A DNA stretch of 64,000 nt from Blastomyces gilchristii SLH14081 (lineage: Eukaryota; Ascomycota; Eurotiomycetes; Onygenales; Ajellomycetaceae): contig NW_003101682.1 in the NCBI RefSeq assembly GCF_000003855.2, forward strand, positions 7,186,186 through 7,250,185, written 5' to 3'. The position numbers and the translations under genes are program-made. Under the pieces are notes generated by a model. The model was given only the letters and a program-made list of their open reading frames with translations. It did no database searches and was not told the DNA's origin. Below, piece after piece: positions 22,457 through 33,501 of the stretch. Position 1 is the stretch's first letter. Each line of letters opens with the position of its first letter.

Positions 22457-24374
22457 CCCCTTTAATCAACTTCGAGACTTGCCACAGCCCAACAATCTAC
22501 GCATCCCACCTCTGCGGGATCCTATCCCCTCTCGCTCTCTCAAAGCTCCTTCACCGCTCGAGCCGAATGCAGGAGGGACGAGAGAAACTACGAACATCTC
22601 AAAATCCTCACTTTTTAGCGGAAACCCACCAGCTAAACTTCCTACTCTGGAGGACTTCCTGCATGCGGCCCGGGCATCTAATTCAGGCTCTGATACAATC
22701 TACGGGAAGGTATCAAGCTCTGATCCTCCTCCAAGGACGATTCTGCCGACGTTCATTAATCTCCGCGCGATCGAGAAGCTACCGTACGCATCCTTCGACG
22801 AGGATGTCCCACGAAAGCCTCGCCGACCGGAGCTAAGTGGTGATGTTTTTGGAGAACATCTTCAGCTTCCTATTCCCAAAAATCAGAAGGAAACACCTAA
22901 GCGTCCTCCTTTTGGGCCTTTAACGATATTAAATGGCCTAAATGAACCTCCGCCAAACGCCGCCTTATTCCCTCCCATAGAACCTAATGCTGCTCCCACA
23001 ATTCTTACGCGACCAACGCGAGATACCCCAGCCCCGCAAGATAACGTAATTGGAAGTGCGGCTAACGAACGAAGAGGCGGACGGATTAATAATATCATTG
23101 AACTCGGTATTGAAGAGAGTATTGGAGAAATCGAAGAAACCTTCGCAGAGCAAGGAGGCCCTCTTACTCTTCCAGAGCATCATTCTTCGAAAGAAACTGT
23201 AGAGGAAAGTGACAAGGAGCCTGTATCGTCCAAACCCCAGACCCGGTCAAGGAAGAAGCTACGAAAATGGACAGAATCAGAGACGAGAGATCTATTACGA
23301 GGGGTAGTGAAGTGTGGAGTTGGGAATTGGACAGCAATCCTCGCCCAGCCTGAACTTAAATTTAACCAACGAACCGCTGCAAATCTGAAGGATAGGTTCC
23401 GCGTCTGCTGCCCATGGGCTTATGGTTCGGAACAGCACACTCTGGAAGCAGTTACAAATAGCCTCACGGATTCGTCAAATGGGCCGGAATCTAGCTTATT
23501 GGGCAAAATCCTACTTCCTGATCCGCGGGCTAGCAGGAATAAGCAGGAACCAGATGCAAGTTCAACGGCAATCATCCTGAAGCCTGCCAATCAGACTACC
23601 AATATCGTTCATTCGAGCCTGGAGTCCCCGCCGGCCATGCCGTCTGTAGATGGAATTTTGAATTCGACTTCCCCTAAGTCTCCCGAACGCAAAAAGGCCC
23701 GGTCTTCAACCCCTAGAACCAACCTATCCTTGTCCAGCAAATCTAGATCAACCCTCATGTCCCTAGGCCTTCGAGAGCCTTGCCTGACCATTAAGTCTAA
23801 TAGGCGTTCTCGCCGTCCATTCACACCAACAGAAGATGACGCTCTCCTCAAAGGCCATGCGGTTCATGGATTCCAATGGACATTAATTCGGCAGGATAAA
23901 CGGCTGAACTTAATGCATAGGAAAGCAACAGATCTCAGAGACCGTTTCCGGACTAAATTTCCCGACGTCTACCGGGAAGGGGGCTCCGTAACCGCTAGTA
24001 AGGATTCTGTTAGCAACAACAACGGCTCTCTTGCTGAACCTCGTTCGACTCATGATAGAGATACACCAACGATATCCATGCTGCTCTCCGGAAACCAGTC
24101 GAAAACAACACCTACTCGGGCCCAATCTGACGTAGCTGACACTGGATCTGGCAAGCGACTTACCTCGCCATCCCCGTCGAACGATGTTGGTCCCGCGAAC
24201 GCCACAGATCCAATCATGCTTCCACCTCCCCAGCCCGCGCTACCAGACTTGCCCAGCATTGCTAATACTTCATTATTCACATTCCAAATGGATGATGGAG
24301 GATCAGGTTGCGTGGACGGTAGTAGTTGGGGAGATAATACCCTACCTCCACTCGTCTGGGATGAGCTAACATAG
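22413..24374 (+). CDS. Double-Myb telobox DNA-binding protein (Teb1/Tay1-like)
   Basis: Single exon, 653 residues from the first in-frame ATG. Two Myb-type domains are separated by about 130 residues: one at about 283-334 (KLRKWTESETRDLLRGVVKC ... NLKDRFR at 324-330) and one at about 466-518 (RRPFTPTEDDALLKGHAVHG ... DLRDRFR at 507-513). The third helix of both matches the telobox pattern (VDLKDKWRT-like), which marks proteins that bind TTAGGG-type telomere repeats. Two such Mybs in one protein is the layout of Yarrowia Tay1 and fission yeast Teb1, which bind telomere-like sites and some promoters. The rest is Pro/Ser-rich and looks disordered, with an acidic stretch near 225-260. The telomere role is an inference from the family; a promoter-binding role is equally possible. 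Confidence 0.82.
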   Translation: MDPLMGMYTIPTADDPFNQLRDLPQPNNLRIPPLRDPIPSRSLKAPSPLEPNAGGTRETTNISKSSLFSGNPPAKLPTLEDFLHAARASNSGSDTIYGKVSSSDPPPRTILPTFINLRAIEKLPYASFDEDVPRKPRRPELSGDVFGEHLQLPIPKNQKETPKRPPFGPLTILNGLNEPPPNAALFPPIEPNAAPTILTRPTRDTPAPQDNVIGSAANERRGGRINNIIELGIEESIGEIEETFAEQGGPLTLPEHHSSKETVEESDKEPVSSKPQTRSRKKLRKWTESETRDLLRGVVKCGVGNWTAILAQPELKFNQRTAANLKDRFRVCCPWAYGSEQHTLEAVTNSLTDSSNGPESSLLGKILLPDPRASRNKQEPDASSTAIILKPANQTTNIVHSSLESPPAMPSVDGILNSTSPKSPERKKARSSTPRTNLSLSSKSRSTLMSLGLREPCLTIKSNRRSRRPFTPTEDDALLKGHAVHGFQWTLIRQDKRLNLMHRKATDLRDRFRTKFPDVYREGGSVTASKDSVSNNNGSLAEPRSTHDRDTPTISMLLSGNQSKTTPTRAQSDVADTGSGKRLTSPSPSNDVGPANATDPIMLPPPQPALPDLPSIANTSLFTFQMDDGGSGCVDGSSWGDNTLPPLVWDELT

Positions 24375-25651
24375 TGGGTATATGCATTTATGATTGTATC
24401 TGACATTGTCTCTCGATGTGCTATATTCCAACCTTCTCTACTTGATCTTCATCCTGTGGCTATTCACTACCATTTTATATTAATATTAGTCATATTTTTT
24501 ACGGATTTCCTACAGGTTAATGATTCAACCGGTAGTGTAATATAAGTGATTATTCTAAGGTGTCATAGGCGACTTATTCATATATCTGTAAGTTTCGGCC
24601 CCATCTTATCACACAGTCAACACAACCACTCAACATTTCACCATCCGATTGGCATTAGTTCACCTTAGTAGCCATGTTTATTTGATGTACGAGTACTGGA
24701 AATGAGAGCCCTTTACAAATCGCCAAAAGAAAGCTCAGACAGAGCTCCTAACAGCCGAACAAACGTCGCGTAATCTGTATCATACCGTTTAGAGAAATTG
24801 ACAAGCGACCTTCTAGGCAAATGAGATATGCATATCGTATTTTTGAACAGGCTATAGAATACCGGGGTTGATGGTACATGGGACTCACTCTAGTACGTAA
24901 CCCTGCACATGAGAGGGGGAAAATGTAAAAATCAAGAGTCTCCAATTTCGCTCCATTGTAGAGATAAAGATAAGATGGCTTATTGAAGGAAGGCTTGGTA
25001 ACTTAGCTTGAAAGGATATATATATGAGAATGTGAAGGAGAATCGGGGGCAAGAAAGAAAATATACAAAGAACAGGGTGGAATACGCGCTTGGGTGAGTT
25101 GGTTAAAATAAAGCAAATGGTGTGCACGGAACGGCAAGAAGGAGTGAGAACAGGGCGAGAATGGGAGGTAGGAAAAAGATTATTGAGAACCTTCGATGTG
25201 TGTAATGGAGGGTGTAGGCGGAGATAGGAGATCAAAATCCAAAGAAACAGTACGGACATGTCAATTCATCCTGTCGTTAGTTTGATGGCAGTATCGGAAT
25301 GGTCCCAGAAACACGAGGTTGCCAGCATTTTTGTGAACAGATAACCTTCCATCCAGGCAAATATGAATGTTGATCAAATCGATCAAGGCATCACGTCCGT
25401 CACTTAAATACTTGATCGTCTGTTCTCCGCTTAGTGCTCTTAAAACATTCTGTCCAGATTGTTTTCAGTCGGGTATTGTCGAAATGAAAAAGTAGGAGAG
25501 AGGGGAAAAAGGAAGACACTCTGCAATTTTTTGACCGTCATGCCTCGTATAATTCTTGCGTAGCTCGGAAGAATATAATGTAGCGTTTTTTTTTTTTTAA
25601 AAAAAAAAAAGAAAAAAAAAATCTGTCAAAGAGGTATATCCAATTTTGTTC
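24375..25651. other. Convergent intergenic region
   Basis: Lies between two genes that point at each other, so it should hold their 3' UTRs. A 124-codon frame on the minus strand (24,885-25,259) is Leu/Ser/Pro-rich and looks like read-through of pyrimidine-rich text, not a gene. The right end contains the homopolymer palindrome described separately. Confidence 0.4.
25586..25621. repeat. T-run/A-run palindrome
   Basis: About 13 T followed directly by about 12 A, a G, then about 10 more A. It lies roughly 30 bp past the stop of the sorting nexin gene, so it would fold as a T-A hairpin in that 3' UTR or template a poly-A-like tract. The exact run lengths may be assembly-sensitive. Confidence 0.7.
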
Positions 25652-26358
25652 CTACCATGCATTCCGGTCCCAATTGGGATCTAGTACGGGCCAAGTTAGC
25701 TGGATACGGGGAAATAGCTTTACACAAATGAAACGTTAATAAGAAAACAGTTTCTATATTTACCTTGCACAAAGCTCGCAAGCACTTTACTCCCCGTTTG
25801 CAGTAGGGGGTGCCCTACAACTATTTGCAAAAACCGCTGTAAACCTTCCCGTCTATGCTCAATTACGTCATCGCTGAACCGATTGGTGAATACTTTCCCC
25901 GGAAGCGGTGGAATTGTCACACGCGCGCTCTCACGCTCCAATATATCTCTAAAGTATTCGAAGTCTGAATAGCGGCGGCGCACGACCGAGTGTTTAAGTT
26001 TGAAAGCGGGGATGTTGGTACGGCAGACGATTTCGTAGGAGGTATACATGTTGCGCGATGTGCCGTGAGTTTGAGGATTTCTTACCTGTTACAAATAGAA
26101 GACACCGGAGATCAGTTTGGGATTCAAGATAATCAGTGCTTAGGTAGTCAAAGGCGACGGGCAACCCCGCAAGCCATAGCCCTCGGGCAAACCGTAGGCA
26201 GGCCTGTATATGGAGGGGTAACAAAACAATTGCAACAGAATGTGTAGGTAGGAGTGGGTGCCTTGGAGTTAGATATATACCTCAATTTCGAGGAAGTTTT
26301 CAGGAGGGCCATATATCTCCTCGAAGGTCTGCTGGCGTGCATCTGGTATGGCCTGCAT
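25652..26358 (-). CDS. Sorting nexin-3 (Snx3/Grd19-like), PX domain
   Basis: Endosomal sorting protein: the PX domain binds phosphatidylinositol 3-phosphate, and yeast Grd19/Snx3 works with retromer to return cargo from endosomes to the Golgi. Exons on the minus strand: 26,358-26,281, 26,085-25,764 and 25,680-25,652, with 195-nt and 83-nt introns, giving 142 residues, normal for the family. Exon 1 codes for [20 protein letters not shown]. Exon 2 carries the PX core, with the RRYSDFEYF phosphoinositide motif, the IPPLPGK loop and RREGLQRFL. Exon 3 supplies only the conserved tail DPNWDRNAW. The protein is almost wholly a PX domain, with no BAR domain, as expected for Snx3. Confidence 0.95.
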
Positions 26359-27039
26359 CTTCGTATGGCTTCTCTACACAACACCGAAACAGAGGTCTCC
26401 CTCAAGAGTGATACCAGAGCGGATTTGGAGGGGTAGCTTTGAAACAATGAGTTGTGAGGTCGTTGGTCGGATGGCTATGAAAATTGATTGTCATTCGTTA
26501 AAAGGATTAATGTAGGCTATGGTTGGGATATCAGGTCTAAAGGTCGCATGGGCAGTAGATACATTTATGGACGCGGCGCGAGCATGCAAGAAGCTTGCTG
26601 ATTCAGCAGTGTGGCCCGTGCGCCGAGAGGGGCCCGGGTTTATATTCCTCCAGATCCGATATTCCTTGGCACAATTGAGCTGTTTGCAAGCTCGGTCTCG
26701 GCAGATACCGGCGCGATAATGCTCTTAGAACTACAATGATAGTAAGACCACAGCAGGGAAAAGTATATGGAACAAGTACGGGGCAATCTGGGTGGAGGAG
26801 AATTTTACTATACGGCTGACATGACTGGATTTTAAGGGAATTAGGTTTGTATGTACAACTCGGATTTAACCTTATTTCCGCCGGGTGACCTTGGTGCACA
26901 CTATACAAGCTTACTTACCATAGTTAACCAACTGTCCATGAAGCTGACTAAACCCCCATCCCCAGGTTCAGGTTAAGAGCTCCTCTCACCCGTTTATTGA
27001 CGAAGCAGGCCTGCATTACATCAGCTAAGCGCTTCCGTC
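26359..27039. promoter_or_regulatory. Divergent promoter between Snx3 and WD40 genes
   Basis: 680 bp between two divergent start codons. No gene is seen; a 66-codon frame at 26,519-26,719 has no family features. It presumably holds both promoters and leaders. Confidence 0.4.
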
Positions 27040-29438
27040 ATGACCTCGTCGAATTCATCTCCCGGCAATCAACATGACACAAGACATATCTGGGAGGACG
27101 CTCCCGAATGGCTGATTGATGAAATCGACGGTGACGATGGTGACGATGGCGACGATAGGGATTTTGTGCCGGCAGATGACTTTGATGTTGAAGCAGAAGA
27201 TGATGACGAGTGGGAAGATGAAGAAGAATCTGAGAATATGGGTAAGCCTTCCTGAGATGTCCTATAGCCAGCAGATCAAGCTTCTCCGGCTTTCGTCCGT
27301 GATGGATGTATTATTTATTATTTAGTTGATGATCTGACTGGGAAATAGATGACCAACTAGAGGAATCCGACGGGCATGGAGCGGATGACGAAGATCATTA
27401 CACGGCCTCATGTAACGAGCTCCTTTGTCGCCCGAAGCAAAAGCCGCCGTTTGTTGATAATGATTTATAGTGTCCGCCACCGAATTTATTCGCCTTTTTG
27501 GGTCGGGTTTGCGTCAAGTGCTACCTACACACAGAATATCAGGGTTGGGATTTTACTTGGACGATAACGGCAACGATGTGTATGGAGGGCCTATATATCG
27601 CATGCACGGATCCCGCTCCGGCGAACACCTACTACCCAAAATACCAAGCGATGCCGGACGAAAGCTAATGTATTCGGGCGATTTTGGAAGCCATCTAAAC
27701 TATGTGGATAAGATAAAACGAAGGAAAGAAAGGCTAGCAACGAGGTTAATGTGGAGGGAATTGGCCAATAGCCCACGACTTCGTCCACGTGCTATATCGC
27801 AGGTGCGCATTACCAGTAGTTCTATTTTGGATCTAGCTTCGCCCTTTTAGATCTAACTAGATGGACAGGATCTCATCCCCAATTCGAAAGCCGATAAAAT
27901 CATTCATTATAATTCGAGATGTTACTCTGGATCCTTCTCCGACGACGGAAATTTCTTTTTTTCCTGCGCTCAGGATTTCAAGGTGCGAATGTACGATACG
28001 TCAAATCCACTCGAGTGGCGTTGGTATAAAACAGTCGAGTATCCATTCGGGCAATGGACCCTCACAGACGCGAGCTTGAGTCCAGACAACAGGTACTTGG
28101 CATACAGCTCGATCCGAAATATTGTGTGCCTAGCGGGAACAGACCCATCTTCAGACTCAGAACCAACTCTACTGAATTTTGCAAGCCGCTACGGCTCGCC
28201 CCTTAGTGGATCAGACTTTGGAGTATATACCTCCTAACGTTACATATATAATTAGATGGATAAACTAACCCTCTTTATCTCGTAGATATGGAGCATTCGA
28301 TTTAGTGGTGATGGGCGCGAGTTGATTGCAGGCACTTCCAGTCAAAGTGTGATTGTCTATGATATCGAAAGCCGTACACCAATACTAACGCTAGAAAACC
28401 ACGACGACGATGTGAACGCCGTTTGTTTTGGGGACAAGTCTTCGCCCCATATTCTCTATTCAGGGTCTGATGACACGACAATAAAGGTCTGGGACCGGAG
28501 GTCCATGGGAGATGGTCGTGCTGCAGGATGTTTCTTAGGCCATAGTGAAGGAATCAGTGAGTAGAAAAGAATATCTTTCCCGGACTAACCAAAGTGGCGT
28601 GACTATCCCGACTTACGTGTATGATAGCATATGTCGATAGTAAGGGAGACGGAAGATATGTATTAAGCAACGGAAAGGACCAAAGCATGAAGCTCTGGGA
28701 CCTACGCAAGATGATGACGAGTGCAAAGCTAGATACAATCGACTTGAATAGCTATTCCACAGGGTTTGATTACAGATATATGTCTATCTCAGATGCAGAT
28801 TACAGGCCCCATCCGCACGACTGTTCTGTTGTCACGTTCCGAGGACACCGCGTATTAAAGACCCTCATACGATGTCATTTCTCTCCTGATACAAGCACCA
28901 ACTCCAAATATGTGTATTCAGGAAGTTCAGACGGCCGTGTTTTTATTTATAATCTCGACGCTACAGTGGCTGGCATTATCGATGTTGGAGAGGCCTCATT
29001 TAATTCTCGGAAACATGAACAAGATATGTTCCGCTCTTCCCGCCGAATGGGGCGGGCCGAGAACGAATGGGCAACGTGCGTGAGAGACGCCAGTTGGCAT
29101 CCAAATGCCCCCATTATAGCTGGTAAATCCACTGTCCCCAGTGCATATTTAGGTTCCCCGGCTAACCACGTACGTCTTTAATTAACTCAGCAACTTCATG
29201 GAACGGGTGGGGCATGTCCACGGGCACCTGCAGCGTGCATGCCTGGAGCGATGGTGCAGAGCTCGACGAAGCCGAAGCTCCCATCGGCCAAAGCTACAAC
29301 AGCAAGTTGGAACCCTTACAGCCCAGCAACCGCTCTGCGGAAGAGAGCCGATCATTCACAGGTCATATAATAAGAAATGGAAGAGTCGCATCATTCATCA
29401 CGCTAGAGGACGACGATCCCCTTGACACGAACTCGTGA
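27040..29438 (+). CDS. WD40 protein, DCAF11/LEC14B-like
   Basis: Probable substrate receptor of a CUL4-DDB1 ubiquitin ligase. Seven exons: 27,040-27,241, 27,349-27,411, 27,471-27,802, 27,869-28,222, 28,286-28,556, 28,628-29,122 and 29,191-29,438, giving 654 residues. The N-terminus is acidic (DGDDGDDGDDRDFVPADDFD), followed by the family segment SATEFIRLFGSGLRQVLP. The WD repeats begin around SRCYSGSFSDDGNFFFSCAQ. Two WDxR boxes, WDRR (near 387) and WDLR (near 431), are the kind used to contact DDB1. The C-terminal repeat includes TSWNGWGMSTGTCSVHAW. Introns 3 and 4 have CTAAC branch points. The boundaries of exon 2 (63 nt) are the least certain; they were chosen because they alone keep the acidic region in frame with exon 3. 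The DCAF role is inferred from the family. Confidence 0.9.
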
Positions 29439-30518
29439 TAGCCATGGCCTATTAGATGACAAGCTCTTGTGTTCATATGGAAGTCCGCAGAGTTACGGTT
29501 TTCTTTCCTTTTCCCTTTTTTCTTTTTTTCTTTTTTTTTTTTTTCCAGATTACGCAGTTTTATGTCGTGATGAACATGTGCTTACGCCTACTCTCGTGTG
29601 TATTTATTCTTTACATACTCCTATCAGCCCCTCTGTTTTGCGCGGCGGAGATGTTTCTGTCGACACGATACCTCTGAGTATTTCGCGATTCTGCACCCCT
29701 TATCTCCTAAAATATGGGCGACATTTCCAAGATATCTCCTCAGTTTTGTTTAGTTGGCGCGGCACTTGCACTTGGCAACTATGTAGTGGCTAGCATCGTT
29801 TTCCTGATCGCCCAACTCCATCGCTACCCTACCTTGTTTTCTAGTGAAGGATGAGCGAGCAGTACATTGTCACAGATTCTATGTATACCAAAACCGTGTC
29901 ATTAAAAATGCGAAGAAATGCAGCTCCCAATGCATTAATATTTATCTAGTCGAGAGATATATATATCAGCTTAATTAACGCCCGATCATCAGTAGAAAAG
30001 GGACAGATGAAATTATTTCCAATGAATGTAAAAAAGGGCAAAACACCGACCAATACAGGAAAAGGAGCTCAACATAAATGACGGCTGGATATTGTACATA
30101 AGCATAACATAAAGGAAATAAACAAGAATAATAGAAAGATGGCTAAGAAAAATTAACAGAGGGAACATAAAGTGCGATCTGCTGAACTCAGTTCCCACCA
30201 GCTTCCCTCTCCTTTTGTTTTGCAAATAAAATAAAATATGAAAATAAAAATTATCGTCTTTCGCTCAAAAAGGGTTTCCTGCCCAATTAACAGCACACCC
30301 TATGATCATCGGCTTTTCGAGGAGATACTGCCTGGGAAGTTCGAAGGCACGGCCCTGCTGAACGGATAGGACCAACGAGTGCAGCAACGGAGTTTGTTTG
30401 ATATTCGCGCGCAATGCTTTTATATTTTTCGTCTCTTTTTATCCCCCCCTCTCCTCAATTTCAACGCCGGGAGTATTATTAGACTCCCCCAACCGGTTAT
30501 ATTGTTTGATTGCTCACA
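29439..30518. other. Convergent intergenic region
   Basis: Spacer between the WD40 and Sec61 gamma genes, both ending here. It contains a pyrimidine tract at 29,505-29,546 (CTTTTTTT-type) that probably lies in the WD40 3' UTR. No gene is seen. Confidence 0.4.
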
Positions 30519-30900
30519 TCATGCGCCTCCAACGAGAATATTGTTGACGGGGATATGTACTGTGCAGTATGGTTAGCGGCATAATCAAAAAAATAGAAGC
30601 AGACTTGGAAAGGAGGGAAACTACTCACTCAGTTTGATGAAGTAACCGATAACTCCCATGATCAGAAACCCGAAGCCAACTGCCTGGCTAATCTTGAGGA
30701 ACTCGCGCTTGTCGGCTGATTGATGGCGCGTGTCAGTAGATGGAAGATGACAGGAGGGACTAGATCTTGTAACAACCAGCGTGAAAGGGGATGGGACTGG
30801 AGCGGTGGTACATACGTTTTGTACATCGGTTCATAAAGAGCATGCCATCTTTGACGAAATCCTTAGGGATATCCGCAAGTTCTTGGAAGGTGTCCGACAT
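30519..30900 (-). CDS. Sec61 gamma subunit (Sss1) of the ER translocon
   Basis: Small tail-anchored subunit of the Sec61 protein-conducting channel in the endoplasmic reticulum. Three exons on the minus strand: 30,900-30,816, 30,715-30,629 and 30,559-30,519, with GT-AG introns of 100 and 69 nt, giving 70 residues. The family pattern is complete: an amphipathic start (MSDTFQELADIPKDFVKDGM), the RCTKPDKREF linker spanning the first splice site, one membrane helix (about 41-62: FGFLIMGVIGYFIKLIHIPV) and the NNILVGGA end. Each exon is too short to be noticed as an open frame, but the joined protein is unambiguous. Divergent from the RRM protein gene. Confidence 0.96.
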
Positions 30901-32088
30901 TGTGGGAAGAGAGCGTGCAGGCGGAATGCAAAAGAGATAGGAGGTGGTAGGGAGACAGATATATCCCTTTTTCTTTATTTGGTGGCGTTAGGAGTCAGAA
31001 GGAGGGAAGAGAGGAGATGTATTGGAGGTTGTTGAGGAGTAGCGAGATCACCGAACCTGTACGTACGGAGTATGTAGTAGGTGTCCTAACGGTAACTGCC
31101 TGGATCGGGTTCTAGCGCCGGCGATTAGTTATTCCAATTACGTTTCCACGTGATTCTGAACTTACTCATCACCGCCCAAGCTCCAAACTTGCTTCAACCG
31201 TTTCAAATCTCCCAAACCCACACGTCTTCCCCCTTCTCCAGCACTTTACCATCGTCATATCGTTCTATCTCTCTCTATTATCCCCTTTTTCTCTATATTC
31301 AGCTTGGCAGACTAACCTTTTCATTACCAGGGTTTTGTGTCGTTGGCGACGCGGCTGTGAGTTTGGCTTGATTGTGAATATTGGGCTTCAAATCGTCTCT
31401 TCACCTTGACCATTACCACTTTGACTGGCCCGCCATAGCTGACTTTACTATCCCCTTTTTCCCTGTTTCTTGTACTTCTTCAAAAGAAGAGAAATCGAGT
31501 GGTGGTGTCAACTGTTGTCTAGCTAGATCAGCTTGGCGAGGGAACTCCGAGAAATTGTCCTGTACAAGGCATCTTTGTCTTCAAAACATACTCCCAAAAG
31601 ACTTCCATATCTCCTGCACTTGCCATCGAAGGCAGTCAGGTAGCTTATACTCATTCGTGAGGAACCAAGTCCAATCCCGCTTTTGCGAGTAACAATTGTG
31701 TTCTCTTTTCGGCAGCCTTGTACGGTCGGGATTTGTACGTATCTTCTTGCCTTTTTATCTCTCTCTTTGTCTTCTCGTGTTGTATATCCTGTTCATGCTA
31801 TTTTTTCATATTTCTTTCTCGTTCTCCTTCCCGCCGTGTCCATCTCTAGACACGAAAGCGGCTTGCCGCGACTCATCTCGTTACCGGGATATCGCACTAT
31901 ACCTCCCACCATCTACATCTGGCCAACTTCATTCCCCATCCATGTCTTCCCTGTTGCTAATATGAGTTGTCCGACTGGCAGACATGTACTCTCCTTGAAG
32001 CTCATCGAGCCAGAAGCCTGTGCATAACGAAAATCAAGATCAATCATTTACGTCAGAATTCAGATATCCCGTACAGGAAATTCGCGAG
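30901..32088. promoter_or_regulatory. Divergent promoter and long pyrimidine-rich leader
   Basis: 1.2 kb between Sec61 gamma (-) and the RRM gene (+). The right 400 bp are strongly CT-rich (TCTCTCTTTGTCTTCTCGTG-type text near 31,760), as in leaders of well-expressed fungal genes. Several short ATG-started frames lie there (31,381-31,692, 31,683-32,027), so the RRM transcript may have uORFs or a leader intron. A TACGGAGTA motif occurs at 31,074. Confidence 0.45.
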
Positions 32089-33501
32089 ATGGCTAATACT
32101 GAGGATGATAACTTTGACATTGACATTTACGGGGACGGTGGGGGTTACAATGGGAATGAACAAGAAGGCGACTTCAAGGGCGAAGAAACAGATATCATTC
32201 TCGATGCTTCGGAACAACACCAGAATGGTGAGGTAAATAACGAAGGAACGGGTGAGAAGTACAGTAATGGTAATGGCCAGGCCGAGAATGGCAGTCACAA
32301 GATATTTAAGACTGGAGAATCTAGTACCGCAACACCCCAGCCTGCGAAACCGCCTCAAGCCCAGTCTCAACCTCCAGCGCCACCACAGCAAGGGGTGAAG
32401 CGAAAAGAGAGTCATGATGATCGAACTGCGGATCCCGATGCTACTACTGCACTATTTGTTTCTGATCTATACTGGTGGACTACAGACGATGATATTAGAG
32501 GCTGGGTGAATCAAGCGGGTGTTGAAAACGAGCTTAAAGATGTCACGTTCAGCGAGCATAAGGTGAACGGTAAAAGTAAAGGGTACGCCGAAATTACCGT
32601 CAAATCTCGGATCTCAAATGACTTGACAACTAATTATCTGCTATGCTATCTAGACAAGCGTTTGTTGAATTCAAATCGCCCCAGGCTGCAACGGCCGCCA
32701 AACATAAAATTGAATCTTTCAACACGCAACAAAGCTCAAGAAAACACACCGTCACGTATACACATCCTCACACCAATCCATTCCGTACGTTACCAAAGGA
32801 TAACCCTATGCGCGGTAAGGATGATCGACAAGCGCGTTCCGGATCGACTGGCAGCTTCGGTTCCCCTTCAACCCAAAGCTCCAGTTTCGTCATGAGCAGT
32901 GGCGGTGCTTATCGCGGGGGTCGCGGTGGAGGCTATAATCGCGGCGGCATGACTGGAGGGTTTAACGCTAATCGTAGCTTCTCCCAGCCGATGGGAGCTG
33001 GGAACTTCCAAGGTGGTGCCATGGGCGGCGGGTTCCAAACCGCCCCAGTTGGCGGCATGCAACCTTACGGCGGCTTTAATAACCGTGGCGGCATGATGGG
33101 CAATATGCGAGGTGGTCCCGGCGGTATGCGGGGAGGTCGGGGAGGTATGGGATCTGCGCCGAATCCTATGATGCCGGTTGGTGGGGTTGCTAATGTTGGT
33201 GGAATGGGTGCGATGGGCATGGGCGGCATGCCGATGGGAGGCATGCCCAACCAGATGGGCGGGATGATGGGTGGTATGGCAGGTAACATGGGAATGCAAG
33301 GTATGGCAACCCCTTTTCGAGAGCTAATTGTTTTGATACCAGGCCCAAAAGAAAAGATACTAACCGTCACGCATTAACCTAGTTCAAGGCGGCTTCCAAA
33401 ACCAAAATCCTCATTTCAATCCTGCATTCTTTGGCCAGCCTCATGGCGGCAACGACGGCGCTTGGAACCCACATGGCGTGAAACGAACCCGCCAGGAATA
33501 A
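32089..33501 (+). CDS. RRM protein with Gly/Met-rich tail, CPSF6-like
   Basis: RNA-binding protein whose single RRM resembles that of the 68-kDa subunit of cleavage factor I (CPSF6): ALFVSDLYWWTTDDDIRGWV (RNP2 region, about residue 121) and KGQAFVEF (RNP1). Exons: 32,089-32,582, 32,654-33,300 and 33,383-33,501, giving 419 residues. The first 115 residues are acidic and then Pro/Gln-rich; residues about 265-380 are a low-complexity Gly/Met/Arg tract (GGMGAMGMGGMPMGGMPN); the end is NPHGVKRTRQE. Intron 1 falls inside RNP1, right after KG. The last acceptor has a second AG 6 nt downstream that would also be in frame. A role in 3'-end processing is suggested by the RRM type only. The start is the first ATG; the frame is open further upstream without one. 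Confidence 0.85.

Noticed and set aside
22453..22836. 127-codon frame overlapping the Myb gene
   Set aside because: The main frame of 653 codons has both Myb domains and covers this region; the overlapping frame has no recognisable features.
24885..25259. 124-codon minus-strand frame between the Myb and Snx3 genes
   Set aside because: Composition is that of translated pyrimidine-rich UTR; no domain, weak start context.
32868..33370. His- and Pro/Ile-rich antisense frames in the RRM gene
   Set aside because: They arise from reading the Gly/Met-rich low-complexity region backwards.
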